Positions 1 through 5,246 of a stretch of DNA of 5,304 nt are shown piece by piece (positions within the stretch are counted from its first letter, which is position 1; every line of letters starts with the position of its first letter). The position numbers and the translations under genes are program-made. A model generated the notes under the pieces. The model was not told the DNA's origin and ran no database searches. It saw nothing but the letters and a program-made list of their open reading frames with translations. This DNA comes from Candidatus Dormiibacterota bacterium (GTDB lineage Bacteria > Chloroflexota > Dormibacteria > Aeolococcales > Aeolococcaceae): positions 1 to 5,304 of the forward strand of contig JAFAJR010000257.1 in the NCBI GenBank assembly GCA_019236085.1, read 5' to 3'.

Positions 1-1274
1 TGGAGGGGATCTGGACGAACGATCCCATTCGCTGGGACAACGGCTTCTTCGACAACCTCTTCAACCACGAATGGGAGCTCACAACAAGCCCGGCAGGCGC
101 CAAGCAGTGGGTCGCCAAGGACGCCGCGGCGCAAAACGCCGCGCCCGACGCCCACGACGCGTCGAAGCGGCACGCGCCGGTGATGCTCACCACCGACCTC
201 GCGCTGCGCTTCGATCCGGTGTACGCGCCGATCTCCAAGCGATTCCAGGAGCATCCCGAAGAGCTGGATGAGGCGTTCGCGAAGGCCTGGTTCAAGCTCA
301 CGCACCGCGACATGGGGCCGCTGTCGCGCTACCTCGGTCCGCTGGTCCCGCAGGAGCCGCAGATCTGGCAGGACCCGGTCCCGGCGGCTGACCACGCGCT
401 GGTCGATGACGCAGACGCCAGTGCCCTGCAGCAGCGAATCTTGGCCTCCGGTCTCAGCATCTCGCAGCTGGTCTCCACCGCGTGGGCCTCGGCGGCGACG
501 TTCCGTGGGACTGACAAGCGTGGCGGAGCCAACGGCGCACGCCTCCGACTGGCGCCGCAGAAGGACTGGGCAGTGAATCAGCCGGCTGAGCTGGCCACGG
601 TCCTGCAGGCCCTCGAAGGCATCCAGCGCGAGTTCAACGCGGCGCAATCAGGCGGCAAGCGGGTGTCGCTCGCCGACGTCATCGTGCTCGGTGGATGCGC
701 GGCGATCGCTGAGGCTGCCAACCGCGCTGGGTACACCGTGACTGTTCCCTTCACGCCGGGCCGCACCGACGCGTCGCAGGAGCAGACCGACGTTGAGTCG
801 TTCGCCGTGCTCGAGCCGACCTTCGACGGGTTCCGCAACTACATCAACCCACGCCAGAAGGTGGCGCCGGAACGCCTCCTGGTGGAGCGGGCCAACCTGC
901 TGACCCTCACAGCGCCGGAGATGACGGTGCTCGTGGGCGGCATGCGCTCACTCGACGCCAACAGCGGACACGCGCCGCACGGCGTGCTGACCGAGCGTCC
1001 GCAGACGCTCAGCAACGACTTCTTCGTGAACCTGCTCGACATGCGCACTGAGTGGGCGCCGGTGGATTCGACGGGCGTGTTCGAAGGCCGCGACCGTGAA
1101 ACCGGCGCTCCCCGCTGGACGGCGACCGCGGTCGACCTCATCTTCGGCGCGCATTCGCAGCTGCGCGCCATCGCCGAGGTCTATGCCTGCGACGACTCCG
1201 GTGCGAAGTTCGTGCAGGACTTCGTCGCGGCGTGGACCAAGGTCATGAACCTCGACCGTTTCGACCTGCGCTGA
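1..1274 (+). CDS. katG: Catalase-peroxidase KatG, C-terminal part (5' end outside window)
   Basis: Bifunctional haem enzyme that dismutates H2O2 and also has peroxidase activity; cytoplasmic, in oxidative stress defence. The reading frame is open from the left edge (first full codon at 3) to TGA at 1272-1274, giving 423 residues of a protein usually about 740 long. The sequence follows the remembered M. tuberculosis KatG closely: WTNDPIRWDNGFF at the start, then MLTTDLALRFDP, HRDMGPLSRYLGPLVP, LVSTAWASAATFRGTDKRGG, VPFTPGRTDASQEQTDVESF, and the ending KVMNLDRFDLR. D65 of the fragment aligns with the proximal Asp381 and R102 with Arg418, the mobile arginine tied to catalase activity; both are retained. 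The haem-binding His, distal residues and Met-Tyr-Trp crosslink lie upstream and cannot be judged. A position equivalent to Ser315 falls just outside the window. An internal GTG/ATG at 180/183 is not the true start, because homology continues upstream. The 3' end overlaps a convergent gene by 32 bp. Confidence 0.97.
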   Translation, partial: EGIWTNDPIRWDNGFFDNLFNHEWELTTSPAGAKQWVAKDAAAQNAAPDAHDASKRHAPVMLTTDLALRFDPVYAPISKRFQEHPEELDEAFAKAWFKLTHRDMGPLSRYLGPLVPQEPQIWQDPVPAADHALVDDADASALQQRILASGLSISQLVSTAWASAATFRGTDKRGGANGARLRLAPQKDWAVNQPAELATVLQALEGIQREFNAAQSGGKRVSLADVIVLGGCAAIAEAANRAGYTVTVPFTPGRTDASQEQTDVESFAVLEPTFDGFRNYINPRQKVAPERLLVERANLLTLTAPEMTVLVGGMRSLDANSGHAPHGVLTERPQTLSNDFFVNLLDMRTEWAPVDSTGVFEGRDRETGAPRWTATAVDLIFGAHSQLRAIAEVYACDDSGAKFVQDFVAAWTKVMNLDRFDLR

Positions 1275-1920
1275 CAAGCGCGCGGACGCTCGGGGGCACC
1301 CGGGCGTCCGCGCTCACCAGGGCATCGGGCAGCGGCTGTTCATACATCTGCAGCAGCGGCAGCTCCCCGCCCCAGGTGCCGGTGGCGCGGTCGGAGGCGG
1401 TGTCCTTGGGTGGCCCGTGGCGGGCCTTCATCGACACGCGGTCGAGTGGCAGCTCCAGCACCAGCGTTGTGGCCAGCTCCTTGGCCGAGGGCGGGCGCAC
1501 CTCGTCCCAGCGCCCGGGCACAACATGTTCAACGAGCTTCTGCATCGCAAGCATCTTCGCGGCGTCGTCGAGCACCGCTCGAGCCCGGCCCACTACGACG
1601 ACCGACTCGTAGTTGAGTGAATGGTTGAAGGCGGAGCGCGCCAGCACCACGCCGTTCAGCCTTGTGACGGTGACGCACACATCGATGCCGTCTGCCAGCG
1701 TCCGCATCATGCGGCTCAGCGGCGATCCGTGCAGCAGCAACCGTTCGCCGTCGCGTGCGTACATCGACGGGATCACCCAGGGTTTGGCCGACCAGACGAA
1801 GCCGACGTGGCAGACGTACGAGCGGTCCAGGGCGGCGCGGATGGCGGCGCGATCGCGCACCGTGCGTTCCGGGTGGCGCCGGATCTCGAGCTGACCGGAG
1901 CGATGCGCCGGCGCGGCCAT
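1243..1920 (-). CDS. Pyridoxamine 5'-phosphate oxidase-like flavin-binding protein
   Basis: A 225-residue protein of the split-barrel flavin-binding superfamily (Pyridox_ox_2-like, 'flavin-nucleotide-binding' group). Visible features are an N-terminal helix (RTVRDRAAIRAALDRSYVCH), the strand SYVCHVGFVW followed by KPWVIPSMYARDGERLLLHG, then SPLSRMMRTL, DVCVTVTRLNGVVLARSAFN and HSLNYESVVVVGRARAV. The HGS...SRM and ARSAF.HS.NY.SVV signatures are typical of this group, in which FMN or F420 binding is usual but substrates are mostly unknown. It is not the PdxH vitamin B6 enzyme. The ATG shares its A with the TGA of the preceding gene (TGATG), and no good Shine-Dalgarno lies just upstream, so translational coupling is likely. 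It is the last gene of the minus-strand unit. Its stop (TGA, bases 1245-1243) lies within katG. The last roughly 30 residues are low-complexity and R/S/V/A-rich, and overlap the katG terminator hairpin and 3' end. Confidence 0.88.
   Translation of the reverse strand: MAAPAHRSGQLEIRRHPERTVRDRAAIRAALDRSYVCHVGFVWSAKPWVIPSMYARDGERLLLHGSPLSRMMRTLADGIDVCVTVTRLNGVVLARSAFNHSLNYESVVVVGRARAVLDDAAKMLAMQKLVEHVVPGRWDEVRPPSAKELATTLVLELPLDRVSMKARHGPPKDTASDRATGTWGGELPLLQMYEQPLPDALVSADARVPPSVRALVSAGRNGRGS
1280..1313 (+). terminator. GC-rich hairpin just after katG, candidate terminator
   Basis: Five bases after the katG stop, a 10-bp perfect inverted repeat (GCGCGGACGC at 1280-1289, GCGTCCGCGC at 1304-1313) continues inward. 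A T1290/G1303 wobble and four more G-C pairs give a 15-pair stem with a GGCA tetraloop (1295-1298). No T tract follows, so it would be a non-canonical (L-shaped) terminator of the kind often proposed in actinobacteria. The wobble pairs in the plus-strand RNA, but the same position is an A/C mismatch in the minus-strand RNA, so the hairpin fits the katG transcript better. It lies inside the C-terminal coding region of the convergent gene. The terminator role is inferred. Confidence 0.6.
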
Positions 1921-2420
1921 CAGCCGAGGTTGAACGAGTTGCGGTGCTGCTCGCTGTCCTGGTCGGCCTCCAGTCCGAGCACCGCTCCCAGGATGAGCAC
2001 GTCGTTCTCACCGTCGGCGATGTCAACGCCGTACGTGTCGGTCAGCGCCACCCACGCCTTCGATACTGATGCCAGCTGCGCGCCGTTGCGGGTGAAGCTG
2101 TAGTTGTGCTGCAGCACGTTGCCGTCGAGGTCGATGGCATCGGAGCCTGCGGTGAGAGTCCATCGCTGGTGCAGGAACGAGAGTTGCTTGTGCAGCACCG
2201 CCATGCTGCCATCCTGCAGCGTTATCTCGAACTGCGGCAGCATGGACACCAGCTTGCGCTGCACGGCACCGACGGGGCTGCCCTGCATGTCGTAGATGTC
2301 CATGTGGTTGCGCAGCGTCAGTGCCCGCCCGTCCACGCGGTAGGCCGGCGTGCCGTCCTCATGGGTGATCGTGTTGTCCTCACCCAGGCGGAAGAACTTC
2401 TCGCGGACGACGTAGCGCAT
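1920..2420 (-). CDS. LURP-one-related / scramblase-like (Tubby C-terminal-like fold) protein
   Basis: A 166-residue protein that opens with MRYVVREKFFRLGEDNTI, the usual start of bacterial LURP-one-related proteins (Bacillus YxjI-like, DUF567). The repeated strand-turn pattern of that family continues: GTPAYRVDG, YDMQGSPVGAVQRKLVSMLP, FEITLQDGSM, LHQRWTLTAG, AIDLDGNVLQHNYSF, VSKAWVALTDTYGVDIADGE, NDVLILGAVLGLE. Length matches the family (about 160-170). The fold is a 12-stranded barrel around a central helix, related to Tubby C-terminal domains and phospholipid scramblases. Members are suspected of lipid or membrane association, but no bacterial function is settled. No signal peptide is visible. 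The start is well supported by AGGAG seven bases upstream, and that site overlaps the stop codon of the preceding small gene. The gene ends in TGATG, shared with the next gene. Confidence 0.9.
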   Translation of the reverse strand: MRYVVREKFFRLGEDNTITHEDGTPAYRVDGRALTLRNHMDIYDMQGSPVGAVQRKLVSMLPQFEITLQDGSMAVLHKQLSFLHQRWTLTAGSDAIDLDGNVLQHNYSFTRNGAQLASVSKAWVALTDTYGVDIADGENDVLILGAVLGLEADQDSEQHRNSFNLG

Positions 2421-2427
2421 GCAGGGT

Positions 2428-2432
2428 CTCCT
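2428..2432 (-). promoter_or_regulatory. Ribosome binding site AGGAG overlapping upstream stop codon
   Basis: On the minus strand, TAGGAG combines the TAG stop of the 55-codon gene (2433-2431) with the AGGAG site for the LURP-one gene, seven bases before its ATG. This fixes the start at 2420 and suggests that ribosomes finishing the small ORF pass directly to the next gene. It also supports the small ORF being translated. Confidence 0.8.
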
Positions 2433-2598
2433 AGCAGCCGATGAGGTTGGGGTTGGCGGTGCAGTCAGCCCCGCTCGGCAGCCCGCCGTGGAGCGCGAGC
2501 ACGACCCCGACGATGACGATGATGATGGTGAGGGCGAGGGCGACCACCAGCAGCGTGGTACCCGGGGACCGCCGCCTGAACCCGCCGTCCTCGCTCAC
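2431..2598 (-). CDS. Small single-span membrane protein, 55 residues (unknown function)
   Basis: A GTG-started ORF of 55 codons. The N-terminus is short and charged, with RRR at residues 8-10. A strongly hydrophobic stretch follows at about residues 16-36 (LLVVALALTIIIVIVGVVLA), then a short polar tail, HGGLPSGADCTANPNLIGC. Basic residues before the helix predict an N-in/C-out topology. The tail has Cys46 and a C-terminal Cys55, which could form a disulfide-closed loop outside the cell. The frame follows on from the TGA of the AHSA1 gene with no ATG or GTG before 2598, so this is the first conventional start; GGGG directly abuts the GTG and there is no well-spaced Shine-Dalgarno. Its stop merges with the next gene's AGGAG, and it lies 48 bp after the AHSA1 gene and 10 bp before the LURP-one gene. 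I do not recognise the family. Coding is inferred from the clean TM pattern and the operon fit. Confidence 0.72.
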   Translation of the reverse strand: MSEDGGFRRRSPGTTLLVVALALTIIIVIVGVVLALHGGLPSGADCTANPNLIGC

Positions 2599-2646
2599 CC
2601 CCGTATCGTCGCACCGCGGCGCAGCCCGGTGGCGCCGGCCCAGGCC

Positions 2647-3096
2647 TCAATCTGCGAAGACTGCCTCGAGCTTGTCGAAGGCGTCCTTCCAGCCACCCTC
2701 GTACTGGGACGTGTCGTGGCCCGGCGGGAATTGGCCATGCGTGACCACAACCTCGGTGTCGCCGTCCCGGTCGAGGAACTCGACGGTGACAACGGAGTCG
2801 GGCTCGCCGCCGGGCGGACCGGACTCCCAGTGCCAGGTGTACACCAGCCGGTGCGGCGGTTCCACCGTGAGGTAGGTGCCGGTGAGCGTCATCTCAGGCC
2901 CTGCCGGTGCCCGCATCACAAGGCGGTACTGACCGCCGGAACGGAGATCCACCGCAGCGTCGGTGCAGGAGAAACCCTCCGGGCCCCACCACGCGCGCAG
3001 CTGCGCCGGATCCGTCCAGGCGTCGAAGACACGCGACGGCGAAGCTGCCACCAATCGCCGCACCACAACGGCCCTCGTGCCGGCAGCCTCGCTCAT
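2647..3096 (-). CDS. AHSA1 / SRPBCC-domain protein (Hsp90 ATPase activator homologue-like)
   Basis: A 149-residue, single-domain START/Bet v1-like (SRPBCC) protein of the AHSA1 family. Signatures in order: VVRRLVAASPSRVFDAWTDP (residues about 10-30), LRAWWGPEGFSC, the LRSGGQYRLVM strand, LTGTYLTVEPPHRLVYTWHW, SVVTVEFLDRDGDTEVVVTH, and a C-terminal helix with GGWKDAFDKLEAVF. These proteins form a hydrophobic ligand-binding cavity. The family name comes from eukaryotic Aha1, but bacterial members are not known to act on Hsp90, and their ligands are mostly unknown. In bacteria they very often sit directly behind an ArsR-family gene, as here. The start overlaps the ArsR stop by four bases (ATGA), implying coupled translation and probable co-regulation by that repressor. 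Length is normal for the family. Confidence 0.94.
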   Translation of the reverse strand: MSEAAGTRAVVVRRLVAASPSRVFDAWTDPAQLRAWWGPEGFSCTDAAVDLRSGGQYRLVMRAPAGPEMTLTGTYLTVEPPHRLVYTWHWESGPPGGEPDSVVTVEFLDRDGDTEVVVTHGQFPPGHDTSQYEGGWKDAFDKLEAVFAD

Positions 3097-3437
3097 GTCC
3101 GCTGGTCCCTGGCAAGGAAGGTGTCGAGCGATGCCAGCCGGTCATCCCAGAACGAGCGGTATGACTCCAGCCAGCGCTCGGCCTCACCCAGGGGGCGGGC
3201 CACCAGGCGAAGCCGCTTCTCGCGGCCAACCCGGACGTGGGCGACGAGGCCGGCCCGCTCCAGAACGCCGACGTGCTTGGCAACCGCCGGCAGCGTCATC
3301 TCGAAAGGCCCGGCCACCGTCGTCAGCGACGCCTCAGCGCCGGCCAGGCTGGCCACGATGGCGCGCCGGGTGGGGTCTGCCAGGGCCTTGAAGACCGAGT
3401 CCAGGTCAGCCCCGGCTCGCTGCGGAGATTCAACCAT
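3093..3437 (-). CDS. ArsR-family winged-helix transcriptional repressor
   Basis: A 114-residue DNA-binding protein. It shows the classic ArsR opening DLDSVFKALADPTRRAIVAS (residues 11-30), a recognition helix region MTLPAVAKHVGVLERAGLV (about 47-65) and the wing VAHVRVGREKRLRLVA (65-80). A C-terminal helix follows (LGEAERWLESYRSFWDDRL), typical of the SdpR/AHSA1-associated subgroup. It contains no cysteine, so it lacks the thiolate metal site of classical arsenic/cadmium sensors; what it senses is unknown. The frame is open further upstream (to 3686), but that part is antisense to the YCII gene and lacks family similarity. The ATG at 3437 gives a normal length and sits 7 bases from a TATACT hexamer, so the mRNA is probably leaderless. 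First gene of the five-gene minus-strand unit; its stop overlaps the next start (ATGA). Probable repressor of its own operon and of the divergent YCII gene. Confidence 0.95.
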   Translation of the reverse strand: MVESPQRAGADLDSVFKALADPTRRAIVASLAGAEASLTTVAGPFEMTLPAVAKHVGVLERAGLVAHVRVGREKRLRLVARPLGEAERWLESYRSFWDDRLASLDTFLARDQRT

Positions 3438-3443
3438 TTGGTT
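3432..3443. promoter_or_regulatory. Candidate ArsR operator, perfect palindrome AACCA-TT-TGGTT
   Basis: A perfect 5-bp inverted repeat with a 2-base spacer, A/T-rich against a GC-rich background. It covers the ArsR start codon (3437-3435) and the predicted transcription start of the ArsR message, and lies just upstream of the -10-like region for the divergent gene. Small two-fold palindromes at this position are typical binding sites of ArsR-type homodimers. Binding is inferred from position and symmetry; the full site may extend to either side. Confidence 0.6.
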
Positions 3444-3449
3444 TAGTAT
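3444..3449 (+). promoter_or_regulatory. Possible -10 element TAGTAT for the YCII gene
   Basis: TAGTAT fits TAnnnT and is almost the same DNA as the -10 of the divergent promoter. It would give a leader of roughly 30 bases containing the GGAGG site. No convincing -35 is seen at 16-18 bp spacing, so this is tentative. If correct, one short A/T-rich patch serves both directions and one bound repressor could block both. Confidence 0.35.
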
Positions 3450-3450
3450 A
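3445..3450 (-). promoter_or_regulatory. -10 element TATACT of the ArsR operon, likely leaderless
   Basis: Read on the minus strand, TATACT (3450-3445) is one base from the TATAAT consensus. Seven bases (AAACCAA) separate it from the ArsR ATG, so transcription should start at or within a base or two of the A of the start codon. No Shine-Dalgarno is possible in so short a leader. The -35 region is weak (TGTCCG is the best candidate at 17-bp spacing). Confidence 0.65.
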
Positions 3451-3476
3451 GGCCACCTCACAGCTGACGGACACAC

Positions 3477-3481
3477 GGAGG
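3477..3481 (+). promoter_or_regulatory. Ribosome binding site GGAGG of the YCII gene
   Basis: GGAGG lies eight bases before the ATG at 3490. It fixes this start against the much longer upstream-open frame and contrasts with the Shine-Dalgarno-less divergent ArsR gene. Confidence 0.8.
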
Positions 3482-3489
3482 ACACCACG

Positions 3490-3822
3490 ATGGACACATA
3501 CCTGCTGGCGTATCGCGGCGGGCGGGTTCCCGAGGGCGAGGCCGAGCGTGCCCAGGTCATGGATGCCTGGGGCGCCTGGATGAGCAAGGTCGGCGACAAC
3601 CTGGTCGACCAGGGCGCGCCGTTCGGTCCCTCCAAGACCGTGACCAACGACGGTTCGGTGCAGGAGGGCGGCGCGGCGGCCCTCACTGGCTACTCGATCA
3701 TCAAGGCGGAGTCGCTCGACGCCGCGGCAGAGGTCGCAAAGACCTGCCCGGTGCTCAGCAGCGGCGGCACCATCGACATCTACGAGACCTTCGACGTCAT
3801 GGCGGCGATGAACGCGGGCTGA
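3490..3822 (+). CDS. YCII-domain (YciI-related) protein
   Basis: A 110-residue protein of the YCII-related family, small alpha/beta ferredoxin-like proteins that form dimers. Visible features are the opening strand MDTYLLAYRGG, a helix with AERAQVMDAWGAWMSKVGDN, then LVDQGAPFGPSKTV, GYSIIKAESLDAAAEVAKTC, PVLSSGGTIDIYETFDV and a short C-terminal tail. The W..W....G..L.D.G.PFG pattern and the S.DAA...A..CP.L..GG.I.IYE block are characteristic. Some YCII proteins are proposed to have enzymatic activity, but for most the role is unknown. The ATG has a good GGAGG eight bases upstream. The gene diverges from the ArsR/AHSA1 operon across a 52-bp gap with a shared promoter/operator region, a frequent arrangement for ArsR-AHSA1-YCII clusters, so control by the same repressor is likely. 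A strong hairpin follows its stop. Confidence 0.92.
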   Translation: MDTYLLAYRGGRVPEGEAERAQVMDAWGAWMSKVGDNLVDQGAPFGPSKTVTNDGSVQEGGAAALTGYSIIKAESLDAAAEVAKTCPVLSSGGTIDIYETFDVMAAMNAG

Positions 3823-3837
3823 ATCCGCGGCCTCGGG

Positions 3838-3863
3838 AGCGGCCGGGGTACACTCCGGCCGCT
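3838..3863 (+). terminator. Hairpin after the YCII gene, probable terminator
   Basis: AGCGGCCGG (3838-3846) pairs perfectly with CCGGCCGCT (3855-3863). Inside it, a G-U and a G-C pair close a TACA loop. TTT at 3863-3865 starts at the last stem base, giving a short U run. The hairpin begins 15 bases after the YCII stop. It ends against the TTG start of the next gene, so it would insulate the reductase from YCII transcription. Confidence 0.6.
3849..3854 (+). promoter_or_regulatory. Candidate -10 element TACACT of the reductase gene
   Basis: GGTACACT contains TAnnnT with the conserved A2 and T6. The predicted start of transcription is about 3861-3862, two or three bases before the TTG codon, so the message would be leaderless or nearly so. 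This fits the lack of a Shine-Dalgarno at the normal distance (the nearest purine run, GGGAG at 3835-3839, is 24 bases away). The -10 lies in the loop and inner stem of the upstream hairpin. Inferred. Confidence 0.45.
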
Positions 3864-5246
3864 TTGCCCGAGTACGACGTCGTCGTCATCGGCGCCGGAC
3901 CGGCCGGTGAGAACGCCGCTGGCCGGTGTGCGGACCACGGGCTCTCGACGGCGATCGTCGAGCGCGAGCTGGTCGGCGGGGAATGCTCGTTCTGGGGGTG
4001 CATCCCCAGCAAGGGGCTGATCCGGCCGGGTGATGTCCTTGCCGCGACCCGGCGGGTGCCCGGCGCGGCCGAGGCGATCAGCGGGCCAATCGATGTGGGC
4101 CGGGCGCTCGCCCGCCGGGACGAGCTCACCGAGCACTGGGACGACGCCGGCCAGGTGCCGTGGCTCGATGACAAGCATGTGACTCTCTTTCGGGGCCACG
4201 GGCGGCTCAACGGCGAGCGCACTGTCGACGTGCAAACCGACGGCGGGATTGAGACGCTGCAGGCCCGCCGCGCCGTGGTCATCGCGACCGGCAGTCGCGC
4301 CGCACTGCCCCCGGTCGACGGCCTTGCGGACGCCAAGCCGTGGACCAACCGCGAGGCGACAGAGGCGAAGGCGGTGCCGCGCCGGCTGCTCGTCATCGGC
4401 GGCGGCGCAGTGGGCTGCGAGCTGGCGCAGGCGTTCCGCCGCCTTGGCAGCGACGAGGTAACGGTCGTGGACGCCGCGCCGCGGCTCCTGGCGAGGGAGG
4501 AGCCGTTCGCCTCTGACGAGGTGAAGGCAGCGTTCGAAGGTGAGGGCACCCGTGTCGTGCTCGGCGCCACCATCGATTCGGTGCATCGCGAGGCCGGCGT
4601 CGTAACCGCGAAACTCGGCGACGGCACGGTCATCGAGGCGGATGAGGTGCTGGTCGCGGCGGGGCGCCGTCTTGCCACAGACGACATCGGTCTCGAGACG
4701 GTGGGCCTGACGCCGGGCAAGGCGATCAGCGTGGACGACCGGCTGCTGGCCACGGGCGTGGCCGGCGGCTGGCTGTATGCGCTCGGGGACTGCAACGGCC
4801 TTGCGCTGCTGACCCACATGGGCAAGTACCAGGCCCGGATCTGCGCCGATGTCATCGCCGGCAAGAGCATTCGCGATGTCTCCAGTCGCGATGCAGTCTC
4901 ACGAGTGACCTTCACCGACCCGCAGGTGTGCGCCGTCGGCCTCACCGAACAGCAGGCGAGGGAGCGCGGCTTCGCGGTGCGCACTGTGCGCTTCGGCACC
5001 GGCGATGTGTCCGGCGCATCGGTGGAAGGTGTCGGGCTCGGCGGCACGTCGCAGCTGGTGATCGACGAAGCGCGCGCCGTCATCATCGGCGCAACCTTCA
5101 CCGGCCCCGCCACGCAGGAGCTGCTGCACGCAGCGAGCATCGCGGTGGTCGCAGCGACGCCGCTGGATGTCCTGTGGCACGCGGTGCCGTCGTTCCCTAC
5201 GGTGAGCGAGGTGTGGCTTCGCCTTCTCGAGGCGTACGGACTATGA
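3864..5246 (+). CDS. FAD-dependent pyridine nucleotide-disulfide oxidoreductase (dihydrolipoamide dehydrogenase-like)
   Basis: A 460-residue flavoprotein of the class I disulfide reductase superfamily (Lpd, mercuric reductase, glutathione reductase). The FAD-binding Rossmann motif is VVVIGAGPAGE (7-16), followed by the redox disulfide GGECSFWGCIPSK with Cys41 and Cys46 in the canonical CxxxxC spacing. ATGSRAALPPVDG (141-153) follows. The NAD(P)-binding motif is LLVIGGGAVGCELAQAF (175-191), with Asp203 at the end of the next strand, which favours NADH (inference). The second FAD motif is LYALGDCNG (304-312), and the dimerisation domain starts near 345 (SRVTFTDPQVCAVGLTEQQA). The C-terminal active-site segment reads PSFPTVSEVW: the position usually held by the catalytic His of H-P-T-x-S-E is Phe444, Glu449 is kept, and His439 lies five residues earlier. 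The natural substrate is therefore uncertain. The start is TTG, which places the first beta strand at the usual distance from the N-terminus; no Shine-Dalgarno is present. The 3' end overlaps a convergent gene by six bases. Confidence 0.93.
   Translation: MPEYDVVVIGAGPAGENAAGRCADHGLSTAIVERELVGGECSFWGCIPSKGLIRPGDVLAATRRVPGAAEAISGPIDVGRALARRDELTEHWDDAGQVPWLDDKHVTLFRGHGRLNGERTVDVQTDGGIETLQARRAVVIATGSRAALPPVDGLADAKPWTNREATEAKAVPRRLLVIGGGAVGCELAQAFRRLGSDEVTVVDAAPRLLAREEPFASDEVKAAFEGEGTRVVLGATIDSVHREAGVVTAKLGDGTVIEADEVLVAAGRRLATDDIGLETVGLTPGKAISVDDRLLATGVAGGWLYALGDCNGLALLTHMGKYQARICADVIAGKSIRDVSSRDAVSRVTFTDPQVCAVGLTEQQARERGFAVRTVRFGTGDVSGASVEGVGLGGTSQLVIDEARAVIIGATFTGPATQELLHAASIAVVAATPLDVLWHAVPSFPTVSEVWLRLLEAYGL

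Noticed and set aside
180..1274. KatG starting at the GTG/ATG at 180/183
   Set aside because: KatG similarity runs without a break from base 3 (WTNDPIRWDN...), so the gene begins outside the window.
1613..2444. Several plus-strand frames of 63-160 codons opposite the LURP-one and flavin-binding genes
   Set aside because: No recognisable domains, compositions typical of GC-rich shadows, and they lie opposite genes with clear family signatures.
2507..2530. Short run of GATGAT-like repeats (cgatgacgatgatgatggtg)
   Set aside because: It is explained by ATC/GTC codons for the Ile/Val-rich membrane helix of the minus-strand small protein, not an independent repeat.
3438..3686. N-terminal extension of the ArsR gene (197 instead of 114 residues)
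   Set aside because: The extension is antisense to the YCII gene and has no ArsR similarity. The promoter evidence and normal family length support the ATG at 3437.
2419..3822. 467-codon plus-strand open frame that ends with the YCII protein
   Set aside because: Its first 357 codons are antisense to the ArsR, AHSA1 and small membrane genes and read as R/P/A-rich nonsense. The YCII family starts at the ATG at 3490, which has its own GGAGG.
3780..5140. Two long minus-strand open frames (345 and 447 codons) opposite the reductase
   Set aside because: Low-complexity S/R/P/T/A or R/A/G/V translations of a GC-rich antisense strand. The plus-strand frame has full family motifs, so these are shadows.
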